10,349 nt of DNA from Phycisphaerales bacterium (GCA_003171235.1 PMYM01000238.1:35629-45977); one strand, 5' to 3'; counted from the stretch's first letter, positions 1-7,138 are shown. Notes: generated by a model from the sequence alone, not told the origin. Numbers and translations: made by a program.

Positions 1-300
1 TACGACAAGGTCATTCTGCTGGACTCGGTGGAAGGCCCCGACAGCCCCGGCTCGCTCTACCAGCTTGACCCCGAAGAAATGCTGTGCAGGGTTTCCGGCG
101 GCGCCCCGGCCGGCCTGGAAATGGCCGCCCTGTTGCCGCCCTGGGTCCGCAGCCGGATGTGCATCTTCGGCGTCCAACCCAGGACCCGCCACGCCGGCAC
201 CAGCCTTTCGCCCGAGGTGCTGGGCGCCCTGCCCATCCTGGTGACCTACCTGCGCGGCGTGATCCTCCGCGCCGCCGGCCAGGCCAGGCAGTTGAACTAG
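1..300 (+). CDS. Hydrogenase maturation protease, HycI/HybD (M52) family, C-terminal part (5' end outside window)
   Basis: The open frame runs from the first base to TAG at 298-300, so 99 residues of the C-terminus are visible and the start lies upstream. This family removes the C-terminal tail of the [NiFe]-hydrogenase large subunit in the cytoplasm after nickel insertion. Visible family features are the hydrophobic strand ending in Asp (VILLDSVEG, Asp at visible residue 8, the usual metal-binding Asp), the following PG turn and 'LDPEE' (residues 16-26), then 'IFGVQP' (55-60) and 'LSPEV' (69-73), which match the family's G-[IV]-[QE]-P and LS-x-x-V blocks. The His normally found between the DPEE block and GVQP (a metal ligand, in a T-T-H or S-x-H context) is absent: the segment reads VSGGAPAGLEM. 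This may be a divergent member. A large-subunit gene is expected upstream. Family assignment is fairly sure; the partner hydrogenase type cannot be told. Confidence 0.8.
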   Translation, partial: YDKVILLDSVEGPDSPGSLYQLDPEEMLCRVSGGAPAGLEMAALLPPWVRSRMCIFGVQPRTRHAGTSLSPEVLGALPILVTYLRGVILRAAGQARQLN

Positions 301-566
301 GAAATTCGGCCGGCAGCCGATGAATCCGCGGGCCAAGCATTTGCCTTGGGTATGAGAACACGGGGTGTAACCTTTTCTCTTCCGGCGGGCACTTCACAAC
401 AGCAACTATTCGGCCTCGCGCCATGCCGTCGGCGCGGCAGAATGGAATTTAGTTTTTTCATCCAGCCGCCAAGGCCGGCGGGGCGAGTTTAATTATGGAT
501 ACGGGAGGCGATCGGCCGCACTCCGGCTGACCGACACGGGCCACGGTTAATTAGTGAAAGGCGGGC
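301..566. other. Non-coding gap between hydrogenase protease and HEAT-repeat gene
   Basis: No ORF with a credible start lies here. Just after the stop codon there is a short hairpin (TCGGC 306-310 with GCCGA 316-320) without a T-run. A second hairpin, CGCGCC (417-422) with GGCGCG (431-436), is followed by TTTTTT at 453-458, but the 16-nt gap between stem and T-run makes it a poor intrinsic terminator. An AT-rich patch around 487-497 could hold a -10 box for the downstream gene, but I find no -35 at a suitable distance. Confidence 0.5.
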
Positions 567-2510
567 ATGAGAACTGGCCGGGCATTGCTTTGGGCGGTGC
601 TGACGAGCGCCCTGACCAGCGCCCTGGCCTGCGCCGTCCGGCCCGCGCCGCCCCAGGCGCCGCGCATCGCGCCGGATGTTCCCGCCGTCTCGCCGGCGTC
701 CACCCGCCCGGCTGCCTCAACCATGCCGGCGACGTCTCCCTCGCCGCGCGACGCTAGCCCGCCCGCCACCGCGGCAGCGGATCGCCTGGAGCAACTCACC
801 CGCGCCAACGCCGAACTGGAAAAGGACAACCTGGAACTGCGCCGGCGCCTGCTGGCTGGGCGGAACGAACTCTACCAGTCCGCCAAGGATCCAGCCCGCG
901 AGGCCATGCTGGCCGAAATGCTCAAGGATTCGCTGGGAGAGGTCCGCCAGTTGGCGCTGAAGCTGGCCGCCGAGCGGCTGGCCGCCGGCCCGCTGCCCCA
1001 GGCCCTCAGAGAGCAGGTGGGGCTCTGCCTGGACGACCCCGACGCCGCCACCCGCCAGGCGGCGGCGGTGGCGTTGGCGGCCGTGGGCGGCCCGGGCGCC
1101 AGCCGCCTGCTGGCGGCCCGGCTGGAGCATGAAGACAGCCCGCAGGTCCGCGCCGCCATTTTCACCGGCCTGGGAATGCTGAGAGACGTTGAGCAATTGC
1201 CACGCCTGGTGGAGGCTATTAGCCGCGAAGGCGATCCGGTGGCGACGGCGGCCGCCGGGGCGCTGGCCGAACTGGCCCGCAAGCAGCCCCTGCCGGAACA
1301 GCTTTCCGCTTCGGCGGCGGAGGCCCTGACGCTGCGGTACCAGGCCTGCCCCTCTCCCCAGCAGGCGCCGCTGCGCGAGGCCCTGCTGGGGGCCATGGGG
1401 GCGCTGCGCGACCGGCGGCACCTGGAGATTCTTTCCTCGGCCCTGAAGGATCCGGCCGCCACCGTGCGCCTGGCGGCGGTCAAGGCCCTGGCCAGCCTGG
1501 GCCAGGCACAGTCACTGCCAGCCATCGCCGGTTTGACAGGCGACCCGGACCGGGGCGTCCGCCTGGCCGCCATTGCCGCCGTGGGAACGCTCTCCAGCGG
1601 GCAGCATCTGCCGGCCCTGTTGGAGCGGAGCGACCCCTCCACCGAGCCCGACGCCGCCGTCCGCCAGCAGGCCTGGCAGGCGGTGCTGGGCGTGCTGGGG
1701 CGATCCGACGCCGCGGCGTGCAAAGGCGTCGTGGATCGCCTGGACAAGGGCGGCTGGGAGAAGGAACAACTGGCGGCGGCGCTGCGGCTGTGGGCGGATA
1801 AACTTTCACCCGAAGATTCCCTACCTGTTCGCCGGCGCCTGGGTCAGACGCTGCTGGCGTGCAACCGCCCAGCCGAGGCCGCCGGCGAGTTGGCCCTGGT
1901 GCATGCCGCCCTGGTCAAGGCCGGCGATTCCCAGGCGAGCGTGGTTTGGCTGCAGTGGGTGTCGGCCCTGGTTTCGGCCGACGATCCGGCCGCTGCCGCC
2001 GCCATCGCCGATGCCGGTGACGAGCAGGCGCGGCAGCAGGGGCTGGACCTGCTGGTCGCTCACCTGCAACAGTTAAAGGACAAGAAGGACCCCGACAGCT
2101 TCATCCGCCTGGGCGAGGCCACGCAGGCCCGCCTGGCCGACCGGCTGCCCGCCGAGGGGCGGCAGGAACTGCAAACCATGCTCGATCAGGCCCGCCAGCG
2201 GCAGCGGCAGGCTGACGACCAGCGGATCGCGGCCTTGACGGGCAAACTCATCTCCAACGACGAGGCCACCCGCCAGGCCGCCGCCAAGGAACTGGGGGAA
2301 CTTAAGGGGCGGGCGATATCGCCCCTGCTGGAACAGCTCCACCAGGCCCTGTTGTGCGAGGACTTCGCCCTGGAGAAGGCCGTCCTGAACGTGCTGGGCG
2401 AGTTGGCCCCGCGGGTGAAACTTTACGATTCCCAGGCCAGCCCGCAGGAGAGGCTCCGGCTGGTCGAGGCCGCCCTGCAATCCCCCCAGACCCAGACCAA
2501 CGGATCCTGA
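567..2510 (+). CDS. Exported coiled-coil and HEAT-repeat protein of unknown function
   Basis: This 647-residue protein begins with a basic, then hydrophobic segment (residues 1-21) ending ALA-C22. That fits either signal peptidase I cleavage (A-x-A) or an atypical lipobox, since -3 is Ala rather than Leu. A Pro/Ala/Ser/Thr-rich linker follows (about 24-70), then a heptad-like charged helix (about 72-110) suggesting a short coiled coil. From about 118 to 380 there are degenerate HEAT repeats, each helix pair starting with a DPD/DP-x-x-x-[VT]-R motif: D157-PDAATRQAAAVAL, SPQVRAAI at 191-198, DPAATVRLAAVKAL at 295-308, DPDRGVRLAAIAAV at 326-339, DAAVRQQAW at 362-370. The middle (about 415-545) is helical and perhaps TPR-like; a further HEAT-like unit is at 564-611. 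It probably acts outside the cytoplasm as a protein-binding scaffold, but no specific role can be read. The start at 567 has a modest AAAGGCGGG upstream. An ATG further in would lose the signal segment. Confidence 0.8.
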   Translation: MRTGRALLWAVLTSALTSALACAVRPAPPQAPRIAPDVPAVSPASTRPAASTMPATSPSPRDASPPATAAADRLEQLTRANAELEKDNLELRRRLLAGRNELYQSAKDPAREAMLAEMLKDSLGEVRQLALKLAAERLAAGPLPQALREQVGLCLDDPDAATRQAAAVALAAVGGPGASRLLAARLEHEDSPQVRAAIFTGLGMLRDVEQLPRLVEAISREGDPVATAAAGALAELARKQPLPEQLSASAAEALTLRYQACPSPQQAPLREALLGAMGALRDRRHLEILSSALKDPAATVRLAAVKALASLGQAQSLPAIAGLTGDPDRGVRLAAIAAVGTLSSGQHLPALLERSDPSTEPDAAVRQQAWQAVLGVLGRSDAAACKGVVDRLDKGGWEKEQLAAALRLWADKLSPEDSLPVRRRLGQTLLACNRPAEAAGELALVHAALVKAGDSQASVVWLQWVSALVSADDPAAAAAIADAGDEQARQQGLDLLVAHLQQLKDKKDPDSFIRLGEATQARLADRLPAEGRQELQTMLDQARQRQRQADDQRIAALTGKLISNDEATRQAAAKELGELKGRAISPLLEQLHQALLCEDFALEKAVLNVLGELAPRVKLYDSQASPQERLRLVEAALQSPQTQTNGS

Positions 2511-2631
2511 AAGTGCATTGCTCTGACCGCTGGCTCGCCAACCGCGCGTACAAGAACGAATTCTGGTATTCTCTTGCTCGGAATACGCGCCGTGGCGTGG
2601 TTGGTGGCTTTGAGCGACGAAGGAATCGACC

Positions 2632-3600
2632 ATGACTCGCATGTGCATAGGCATCGACCTTGGCGGCACCTTCACCAAGTTCGCCCTGCTGGATGAGCAG
2701 ATGCGGCTCGCCGGGCAGTGCCAGCTCGACACTCCCGCGGCCCAAGGTCCCGAGGGGGTCGTCGGCGTCATGGCGGAGGGGTGTCGGCAGTTGATGCAGG
2801 AGAACAACGTTTCGCCGGCGCAGGTCGTCGGCGTGGGCATTGGCTCGCCCGGGCCGCTGGACCTGGACGCCGGAGTGGTCATCGCCATGCCCAACATCCC
2901 GGGCTTCGACCATTTTCCCCTGCGCGACCGGCTGTCGGGGAAACTTGGGTTGCCGGCCACGCTGGAAAACGACGCCAACGCCGCCGCCCTGGGCGAGCAC
3001 CTCTGCGGCAGCGGGCGCTCGGCCCGCGTCATGGTGCTGCTGACTTTGGGCACCGGGCTGGGCGGGGGCATCGTCATCGACGGCAAGGTGCTGCACGGCG
3101 CCCACAGCATGGGGGCCGAGATCGGCCACATGATCGTGGCGCCGGAGGGCGAGCTCTGCGGCTGCGGGCAGCGCGGCTGCATCGAGCGTTACGCCTCGGC
3201 CGCCTTCCTGGCCCTGCGGGCGCGGCGGGCGGTGGAGTCGGGCCGGGAAAGCTCGCTGGCGGGGGTGCTGGCCGCCAAAGGCCAGATCGATTCCCGCGAC
3301 GTCAACCAGGCCCGCCAGGCCGGCGACGCCCTGGCGGCGGAAATCTGGGACCAGGCCTGCTATTACCTGGGGATCGCCTGCGTCAGCCTGGCGCGGCTGC
3401 TGGACCCCGACGTGATCCTGCTGGGCGGCGGACTGGCAAAGGCCGGGGAGGATCTTTTGGAGCCGACCCGCCGGCACTTCATCCGCCAGCACTGGCAACT
3501 CACCCCGCCGCGCACCCGGTTGGAACTAGCCAGCCTGGGCAACGACGCCGGCGTCATCGGCGCCGCCGGCCAGGCCTGGAGCGTCCTGGGCAAGCGGTGA
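2632..3600 (+). CDS. ROK-family sugar kinase, probable glucokinase
   Basis: The 322-residue length is normal for single-domain ROK kinases, which phosphorylate glucose or a related hexose with ATP in the cytoplasm. All signature elements are present. The phosphate-binding loop is GIDLGGTFTK (residues 7-16). The catalytic Asp lies in LENDANAAALGE (Asp114). The second phosphate loop is TLGTGLGGGI (138-147). The sugar-binding and zinc block is GAEIGH (Glu163, His166), followed by CGCGQRGCIE (Cys176, Cys178, Cys183, Glu185). The adenosine-site block is DPDVILLGGGLA (258-269). There is no N-terminal helix-turn-helix, so this is a kinase rather than a NagC/XylR-type repressor. Glucose versus N-acetylhexosamine specificity cannot be settled by eye. 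The start is supported by GAAGGA at 2619-2624, 7 nt before ATG. An in-frame ATG three codons later is a weaker choice. The gene lies 121 bp after the HEAT-repeat gene, so co-transcription is possible but not obvious. Confidence 0.92.
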   Translation: MTRMCIGIDLGGTFTKFALLDEQMRLAGQCQLDTPAAQGPEGVVGVMAEGCRQLMQENNVSPAQVVGVGIGSPGPLDLDAGVVIAMPNIPGFDHFPLRDRLSGKLGLPATLENDANAAALGEHLCGSGRSARVMVLLTLGTGLGGGIVIDGKVLHGAHSMGAEIGHMIVAPEGELCGCGQRGCIERYASAAFLALRARRAVESGRESSLAGVLAAKGQIDSRDVNQARQAGDALAAEIWDQACYYLGIACVSLARLLDPDVILLGGGLAKAGEDLLEPTRRHFIRQHWQLTPPRTRLELASLGNDAGVIGAAGQAWSVLGKR

Positions 3601-3608
3601 ATGGGCGA

Positions 3609-4538
3609 CTAAGCGTTTGTCTGCTTGAGGCCGCGCTTGATGAAGGTGCCGCGCTGGTAGTCTTCAAAGGCCTGGCGGAGTTCCTCCTGGGTGTTCATGA
3701 CTATGGGGCCGTACCAGGCCACCGGTTCGCCGATAGGCCGGCCTGAAACCAGCAGGAACCGCACCGGGTTATGCTCGGCGGCGACGATGATCTGCTCCCC
3801 CTGCCGCTCGTACAGCACCAGCGTCTCGGGGCCGAACTGGCAGTCGCGGGTCATTTCCAGCCAGCGCGGCGGGATCGCCTGGTAGGCGAAGGGGTCGCGC
3901 TGCGGGTCGAAGTAGCCCTTGCCCTCCACCACGTAGGCGAAGGCGGTGTGCCCGTTCTTGATGGCGTGGTTGAAGCTGGCCCCAGCCGGCACGGTCACGT
4001 CCAGGTATTCCGGGTCGGTCACGACATCCGTAACCGGCCCGCGGACGCCGCCGACCGCGCCGCAGATGATCTTGGCCTTGACCCCTTCGTCGAGGGTAGC
4101 CTCGGGGATATCGTTTCGCGTTAGCCCGCGGTATCGCGGGTCCATCAGCTTGTGCGATCGCGGCAGATTGGCCCAGAGCTGGAAGCCCCAGTTGCCGCCG
4201 CTTGGGCTGGGGCGGGGCATCTCCTGGTGGATGATGCCGCCGCCGGCGGTCATCCACTGCACGTCGCCGGGGGCGATGACGCCGCTGTTGCCCAGGCTGT
4301 CGGCGTGATCGACCTGGCCCTCCAGCAAGTAGGTGATGGTTTCAATGCCGCGATGGGGGTGCCAGGGAAAGCCCGGCAGGAAATTCCGCGGCTCGCTGTT
4401 GTGGAAGTCGTCCAGCAGCAGGAACGGGTCAAGCTGCGGCAGTTCGTGAAAGCCGAAGGCCCGCTTGAGATGCACCCCCGCGCCCTCGATGGTCGGCTCG
4501 CTCTTCCAGACCTTGGCGATTCGTCGCACTGCTGCCAT
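3609..4538 (-). CDS. Pirin family protein (bicupin)
   Basis: This is a 309-residue pirin. Pirins are two-domain cupins that bind a metal in the N-terminal barrel; some, such as E. coli YhhW, oxidise quercetin, and the physiological role is usually unknown. The four metal ligands are all present: His60 and His62 in WHPHRGIETITY (59-70), and His104 and Glu106 in GGGIIHQEMP (99-108). The C-terminal barrel ends with the characteristic block FLLVSGRPIGEPVAWYGPIV (261-280) and MNTQEE, so the protein is full length. The frame is open upstream to an ATG at 4583, but the start at 4538 is preferred because AAGGAG sits 6 nt before it and MAAVRRIAKVW matches where pirin homology begins. Its stop codon is 8 bp from the stop of the convergent sugar kinase gene, with no visible terminator between them. 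A promoter-like pair lies upstream at 4582-4611. The family call is secure; the substrate is unknown. Confidence 0.95.
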   Translation of the reverse strand: MAAVRRIAKVWKSEPTIEGAGVHLKRAFGFHELPQLDPFLLLDDFHNSEPRNFLPGFPWHPHRGIETITYLLEGQVDHADSLGNSGVIAPGDVQWMTAGGGIIHQEMPRPSPSGGNWGFQLWANLPRSHKLMDPRYRGLTRNDIPEATLDEGVKAKIICGAVGGVRGPVTDVVTDPEYLDVTVPAGASFNHAIKNGHTAFAYVVEGKGYFDPQRDPFAYQAIPPRWLEMTRDCQFGPETLVLYERQGEQIIVAAEHNPVRFLLVSGRPIGEPVAWYGPIVMNTQEELRQAFEDYQRGTFIKRGLKQTNA

Positions 4539-4544
4539 TGCCGG

Positions 4545-4550
4545 CTCCTT
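4545..4550 (-). promoter_or_regulatory. Ribosome binding site that sets the pirin start
   Basis: On the minus strand AAGGAG is followed by a 6-nt spacer and ATG at 4538. The alternative ATG at 4583 would put this site inside the coding region, so it is the main reason for choosing the shorter protein. Confidence 0.75.
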
Positions 4551-4581
4551 TGGGCGGCCATGCGGTATGCCGCTGCCGATC

Positions 4582-4611
4582 ACTCTAGCGCGGCAGCCGA
4601 GGTCGCGGCAA
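4582..4611 (-). promoter_or_regulatory. Candidate sigma-70-type promoter for the pirin gene
   Basis: On the minus strand TTGCCG (4611-4606) and TAGAGT (4587-4582) are separated by 18 bp. A start near 4575 would give a 5' UTR of about 37 nt containing the AAGGAG site. It also lies downstream of the terminator that ends the preceding minus-strand gene, so pirin needs its own promoter here. The match is moderate and GC-rich DNA yields chance matches. Confidence 0.3.
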
Positions 4612-4672
4612 TGTCGGCGGCAAGAAACGCCGCAGGCCCCGCAGCCCGTGGGCGGCGCCCGCGGGGGCGGGT

Positions 4673-4706
4673 AAAAAAGAACCCCCGGCTAAGTAACCGG
4701 GGGCTC
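4673..4706 (-). terminator. Intrinsic terminator of the calpain-like protease gene
   Basis: Read on the minus strand, a 10-bp stem (GAGCCCCCGG with CCGGGGGTTC, including one G-U pair) closes an 8-nt loop and is followed directly by TTTTTT. It starts about 30 nt after the protease stop codon at 4736. The U-run lies on the minus-strand transcript, so the terminator acts on the protease gene and insulates the pirin gene downstream. Confidence 0.92.
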
Positions 4707-4735
4707 GACACGGGAGAAGAGACTTACATGAGGCC

Positions 4736-6880
4736 TCAGGCCTGGCAGGCCGATCCGCCGGAGAAATTCGCCGCGATGAGCGAAGCCGGCACCGTCAGCA
4801 GGCCGTCGAAGGGGTTGGAATCCCAGCTCTTGCCGTCCACACCCCAGGGGTTGTAGAGCACCACGAATTGTTGGCCGGCGGCATCGCTGTAGGCGCTCTG
4901 GACCATGTAGGCGTGGCTGCCCCAGACCGGCCCGGTGGCGCTGTACTTGCTGCCCAGGGTGACGGCATGCCCGGCATCCAGTTGGGTCTTGATCCAACTG
5001 TACCAATCACCCGCCGAGCTGCTCCACTTTTCGGCGCTGGAGGCGCCCAGCAGGTCGGAGTAGACGTCGCTCATCCAGCCGCTGTTTATGGAGGAATAGC
5101 TGTTCTGGTTGTAGCGGAAGAAGGCGTAGGCCTTTTCCATCAGCGGAACCCACAGCGTTCCGCTCTTGCCCAGGCCGGCGTAGGCGAGGCTCTGGCCTGA
5201 GACGGGCAGGTCGGCGTCCAGCCGCAGGTACACCGGCTGGCCGTTGCGGTAGAAGCGCACGGCGAAGGTGCCGTCGCCCAGCGGGGCGATCATTTGCTCC
5301 ACCTTGTCGGGGTCGCTCTGAGCCAGGCTGGCCACGCTGGCCACGTAGTAGCAGTCGCCCACGCTGCCCTGGGCGATGTCGCTGTAGCTGGGCTGGCCGG
5401 CAAAGAGCGGGCGGTTGGCGAAGTTGAGATAGCCGGTGGCGTAGGAGTACAATGCCGGGTCGCGCAGGCTCTGGCCGGCGATGCTCAGGGGCACGTAGTC
5501 GGGGCTGGAGGCGCTGGCGGTAAAGGGCTGGTAGAAGGCCGCGACCGTGTGCACGGCGGCCACGGCGTTCTCAGCCGGTTCGGCGTCGGCGTAAGTGTCG
5601 CTGGAGTCCATCCAGACGCTGTCCAGGCCGGCGCCGCCGTAGATCTTGTCACTGCCGCCGCCGATGGCGACTATCAGGTCGTCGCCCGCTCCGCCGTAGA
5701 TGCTATCGGCGGCAGTGCCGGCATCGAAGACGCTGTCGTTGCCATCGCCGCCGTAAATGACCGCAGGGGTGCTGACGCTGTTGGTCAGGCGAAGGGTGTC
5801 GTTGCCGGCGAAGCCGTAGATCACCAGGCTGTCGAAGACGCCGCTGAAGCTCTGCGCACTGCCGGCGACGTTGATGCTGATGCCGTTAGAGCCTTGGGTG
5901 ACGACGATGCTGTCGTTGGCATCGGTGCCGGTAATGACCAGTTGCCTGCCGGCGCCGACGGAGACGATCTGGCCGGCGACGACGGCGCCGGGGGCGTAGG
6001 CGCTTTCACCGGGCGCGGTGGGGGCCGGGGCGGGAGCGGAAGTCGGACTCGGCGTCGGCGTCGGGCTGGCGGCCTTGCCCGTCAGCCGCAGACTGTATGC
6101 GCCCATGCCCCCGGCCACGCCGGTAACCCGCAGGTAATATGTCTGGCCGCTGGTGACGTTCAGGATCAACTTGCCGTCGCTGCCGGTGGTCAGGGAAATC
6201 GCCTGCCCGTCGGCATTGATGGCCTGCACCCAGAGCAGTGGCCCGATGCCCAGCCGCCTCATTCCGGAGGTGTCGATGCTCATCGTCCCGGTCAGGGTGG
6301 AGACGAACTTGAACATGTCGGCATCGCTGCCGCTGTCCATCTTGCCGGTGATGTAGGCGCTGTTGTTGGTCAGCCGGATGGTGGCGGCGCTGGCAAGGGT
6401 GTCGCCATAGTCGTCAATCGGCGTGGTGCGAAAGCCGAGGCTGTAGCCGTCGGAGGCCCGGCTGTGGGTGGAGGCCTTCAGGTAATACGTCTGGCCCGGC
6501 TCAAGCTGGTAGGACAGCAGGCTCTGATTGGCGCCATGAACGCCCTTGCCGGCGCGGACGCTGTGGCCCTTGACGTTGTACAGCCGGATGGCCGGGCGAT
6601 GCTGCACCGCGCTCATGAGCACCTGGAGCTGCGAGGTTGACTGGGCGGTGAACTGGTACATCAGGGGTTGGTTGGAACTGATGGAACCGGCCAGTTCCAC
6701 CTGCTGGCCGGGGGTCTCCAGCAGCGTCAGCGGCGCCGCCTGGGCGAAGAGTTCGCTAAGCGAATACCCTGACAGGAGAAGACGCGGCTCGCACTGCTCA
6801 AGAAGGAAATTGTACTGGTTGGCGCTCACGGCTACCTCGTCGGTTCCTTGAAGATCAAGGCCACCTCTGAGGCGGCGCAT
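4736..6880 (-). CDS. Secreted multidomain calpain-like (C2) cysteine protease with LEPR-type N-terminus, PPC domains and RTX-like repeats
   Basis: This 714-residue protein has a clear modular order. FLLEQCEPRLLLSGYS (residues 25-40) is a variant of the N-terminal LEPR motif seen on exported planctomycete proteins. Two PPC-like beta domains follow (about 50-150 and 155-266); the second begins DDYGDTLASA and both contain the G-x-T-YYL strand. A Pro/Thr/Ala linker spans 271-290. A predicted beta-roll at about 350-425 has RTX-type calcium-binding units GFAGND (356-361), GGDGND (377-382), GGAGDD (396-401) and GGAGLD (415-420). The C-terminal calpain core (about 455-714) has the complete triad: Cys510 in QGSVGDCYY, His656 in GSHAYMV, and Asn677 in YNPWG. 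The calpain-type WVPLMEKAYA is at 577-586. It is therefore a probable calcium-dependent extracellular or surface protease. The ATG at 6880 lacks a good RBS; GTG at 6829 (residue 18) has one and may be the true start. It is a single-gene unit with its own terminator. Confidence 0.9.
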   Translation of the reverse strand: MRRLRGGLDLQGTDEVAVSANQYNFLLEQCEPRLLLSGYSLSELFAQAAPLTLLETPGQQVELAGSISSNQPLMYQFTAQSTSQLQVLMSAVQHRPAIRLYNVKGHSVRAGKGVHGANQSLLSYQLEPGQTYYLKASTHSRASDGYSLGFRTTPIDDYGDTLASAATIRLTNNSAYITGKMDSGSDADMFKFVSTLTGTMSIDTSGMRRLGIGPLLWVQAINADGQAISLTTGSDGKLILNVTSGQTYYLRVTGVAGGMGAYSLRLTGKAASPTPTPSPTSAPAPAPTAPGESAYAPGAVVAGQIVSVGAGRQLVITGTDANDSIVVTQGSNGISINVAGSAQSFSGVFDSLVIYGFAGNDTLRLTNSVSTPAVIYGGDGNDSVFDAGTAADSIYGGAGDDLIVAIGGGSDKIYGGAGLDSVWMDSSDTYADAEPAENAVAAVHTVAAFYQPFTASASSPDYVPLSIAGQSLRDPALYSYATGYLNFANRPLFAGQPSYSDIAQGSVGDCYYVASVASLAQSDPDKVEQMIAPLGDGTFAVRFYRNGQPVYLRLDADLPVSGQSLAYAGLGKSGTLWVPLMEKAYAFFRYNQNSYSSINSGWMSDVYSDLLGASSAEKWSSSAGDWYSWIKTQLDAGHAVTLGSKYSATGPVWGSHAYMVQSAYSDAAGQQFVVLYNPWGVDGKSWDSNPFDGLLTVPASLIAANFSGGSACQA
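6834..6838 (-). promoter_or_regulatory. Ribosome binding site supporting an alternative GTG start of the protease
   Basis: On the minus strand GAGGT is followed by GTG at 6829 (GAGG to GTG spacing 5 nt). The ATG at 6880 has only a GGAG about 14 nt upstream. If 6829 is used, the protein begins VSANQYNFLLEQCEPR, placing the LEPR-type motif closer to the N-terminus. Confidence 0.4.
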
Positions 6881-6896
6881 TGTGCTCTAAGCAGCT

Positions 6897-7025
6897 CCGC
6901 TAGAGCGGTTTAATTGCGTGGCGACACGGCGACACCCGGTTGATGGCACAGGCTTTCGGGCCTGTACGCACAATCTGGACAGACCCTGCCACCCGTAACC
7001 ACGCAAGCCTAAACCGTTCTAGCGG
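6897..7025. repeat. About 130-bp imperfect inverted-repeat element, possibly MITE-like or a structured leader
   Basis: The left arm (6897-6921) and the reverse complement of the right arm (6999-7025) align over almost their whole length. CCGCTAGAGCGGTTTA pairs with CCGCTAGAACGGTTTA (15 of 16), and TTGCGTGG is identical in both; only A versus GGC separates the two blocks. Between the arms are a perfect hairpin (ACAGGC 6948-6953 with GCCTGT 6960-6965) and a tandem direct repeat, GGCGACAC twice (6920-6927 and 6928-6935). No ORF is inside and no target-site duplication is evident. It lies directly upstream of the protease gene, so its transcript would fold in the 5' leader if the promoter is upstream. 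The rest of the 6881-7178 gap holds only a small palindrome. Confidence 0.7.
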
Positions 7026-7124
7026 CTTACATAGGCAGACTACGATACAGACCGCCCAGGATGCAAAACTCGCGCCACGAAATTAAACCACCCGGCAAAC
7101 GTGCCCGGCATGGCTGGAGCAATT

Positions 7125-7138
7125 CTGGCACATGCCAG
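7125..7138. repeat. Short palindrome CTGGCA-CA-TGCCAG
   Basis: A 6-bp inverted repeat with a 2-bp centre lies about 40 bp after the end of the DUF2723 gene, upstream of the protease gene. It could be a dimeric regulator site, but nothing else supports that. No T-run follows on either strand, so it is not an intrinsic terminator. Confidence 0.3.

Noticed and set aside
417..458. Hairpin CGCGCC/GGCGCG with a later T-run as an intrinsic terminator for the hydrogenase protease
   Set aside because: The T-run begins 16 nt after the stem, too far for a normal intrinsic terminator; kept only as a note in the gap description.
495..530. Tiny frame MDTGGDRPHSG before the HEAT-repeat gene, as a leader peptide
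   Set aside because: No ribosome site, no attenuator-like structure and no run of regulatory codons.
2544..2572. TATTCT at 2567-2572 as the -10 of a sugar-kinase promoter
   Set aside because: No -35-like hexamer at 16-18 bp upstream, where the sequence reads GCGCGT.
2302..3498. Long minus-strand open frames across the HEAT-repeat and kinase genes (also 2073-3182)
   Set aside because: They span two real genes and their intergenic gap, with no domain or start signal; a high-GC shadow effect.
5294..6640. 448-codon open frame on the plus strand opposite the protease gene
   Set aside because: Its composition (Gly/Ala/Val/Asp-rich, no domain) is what the antisense of a GC-rich, Asp/Ser/Thr-rich beta protein produces. 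The minus-strand protein has clear domains and a catalytic triad.
6920..7025. Resemblance of ACGCAAGCCTAAACC in the inverted-repeat element to part of the GEMM (cyclic-di-GMP) riboswitch
   Set aside because: Only the 3' fragment looks similar. The 5' conserved half, the tetraloop hairpin and the overall two-helix layout are missing, and the segment is explained as an arm of the inverted repeat.
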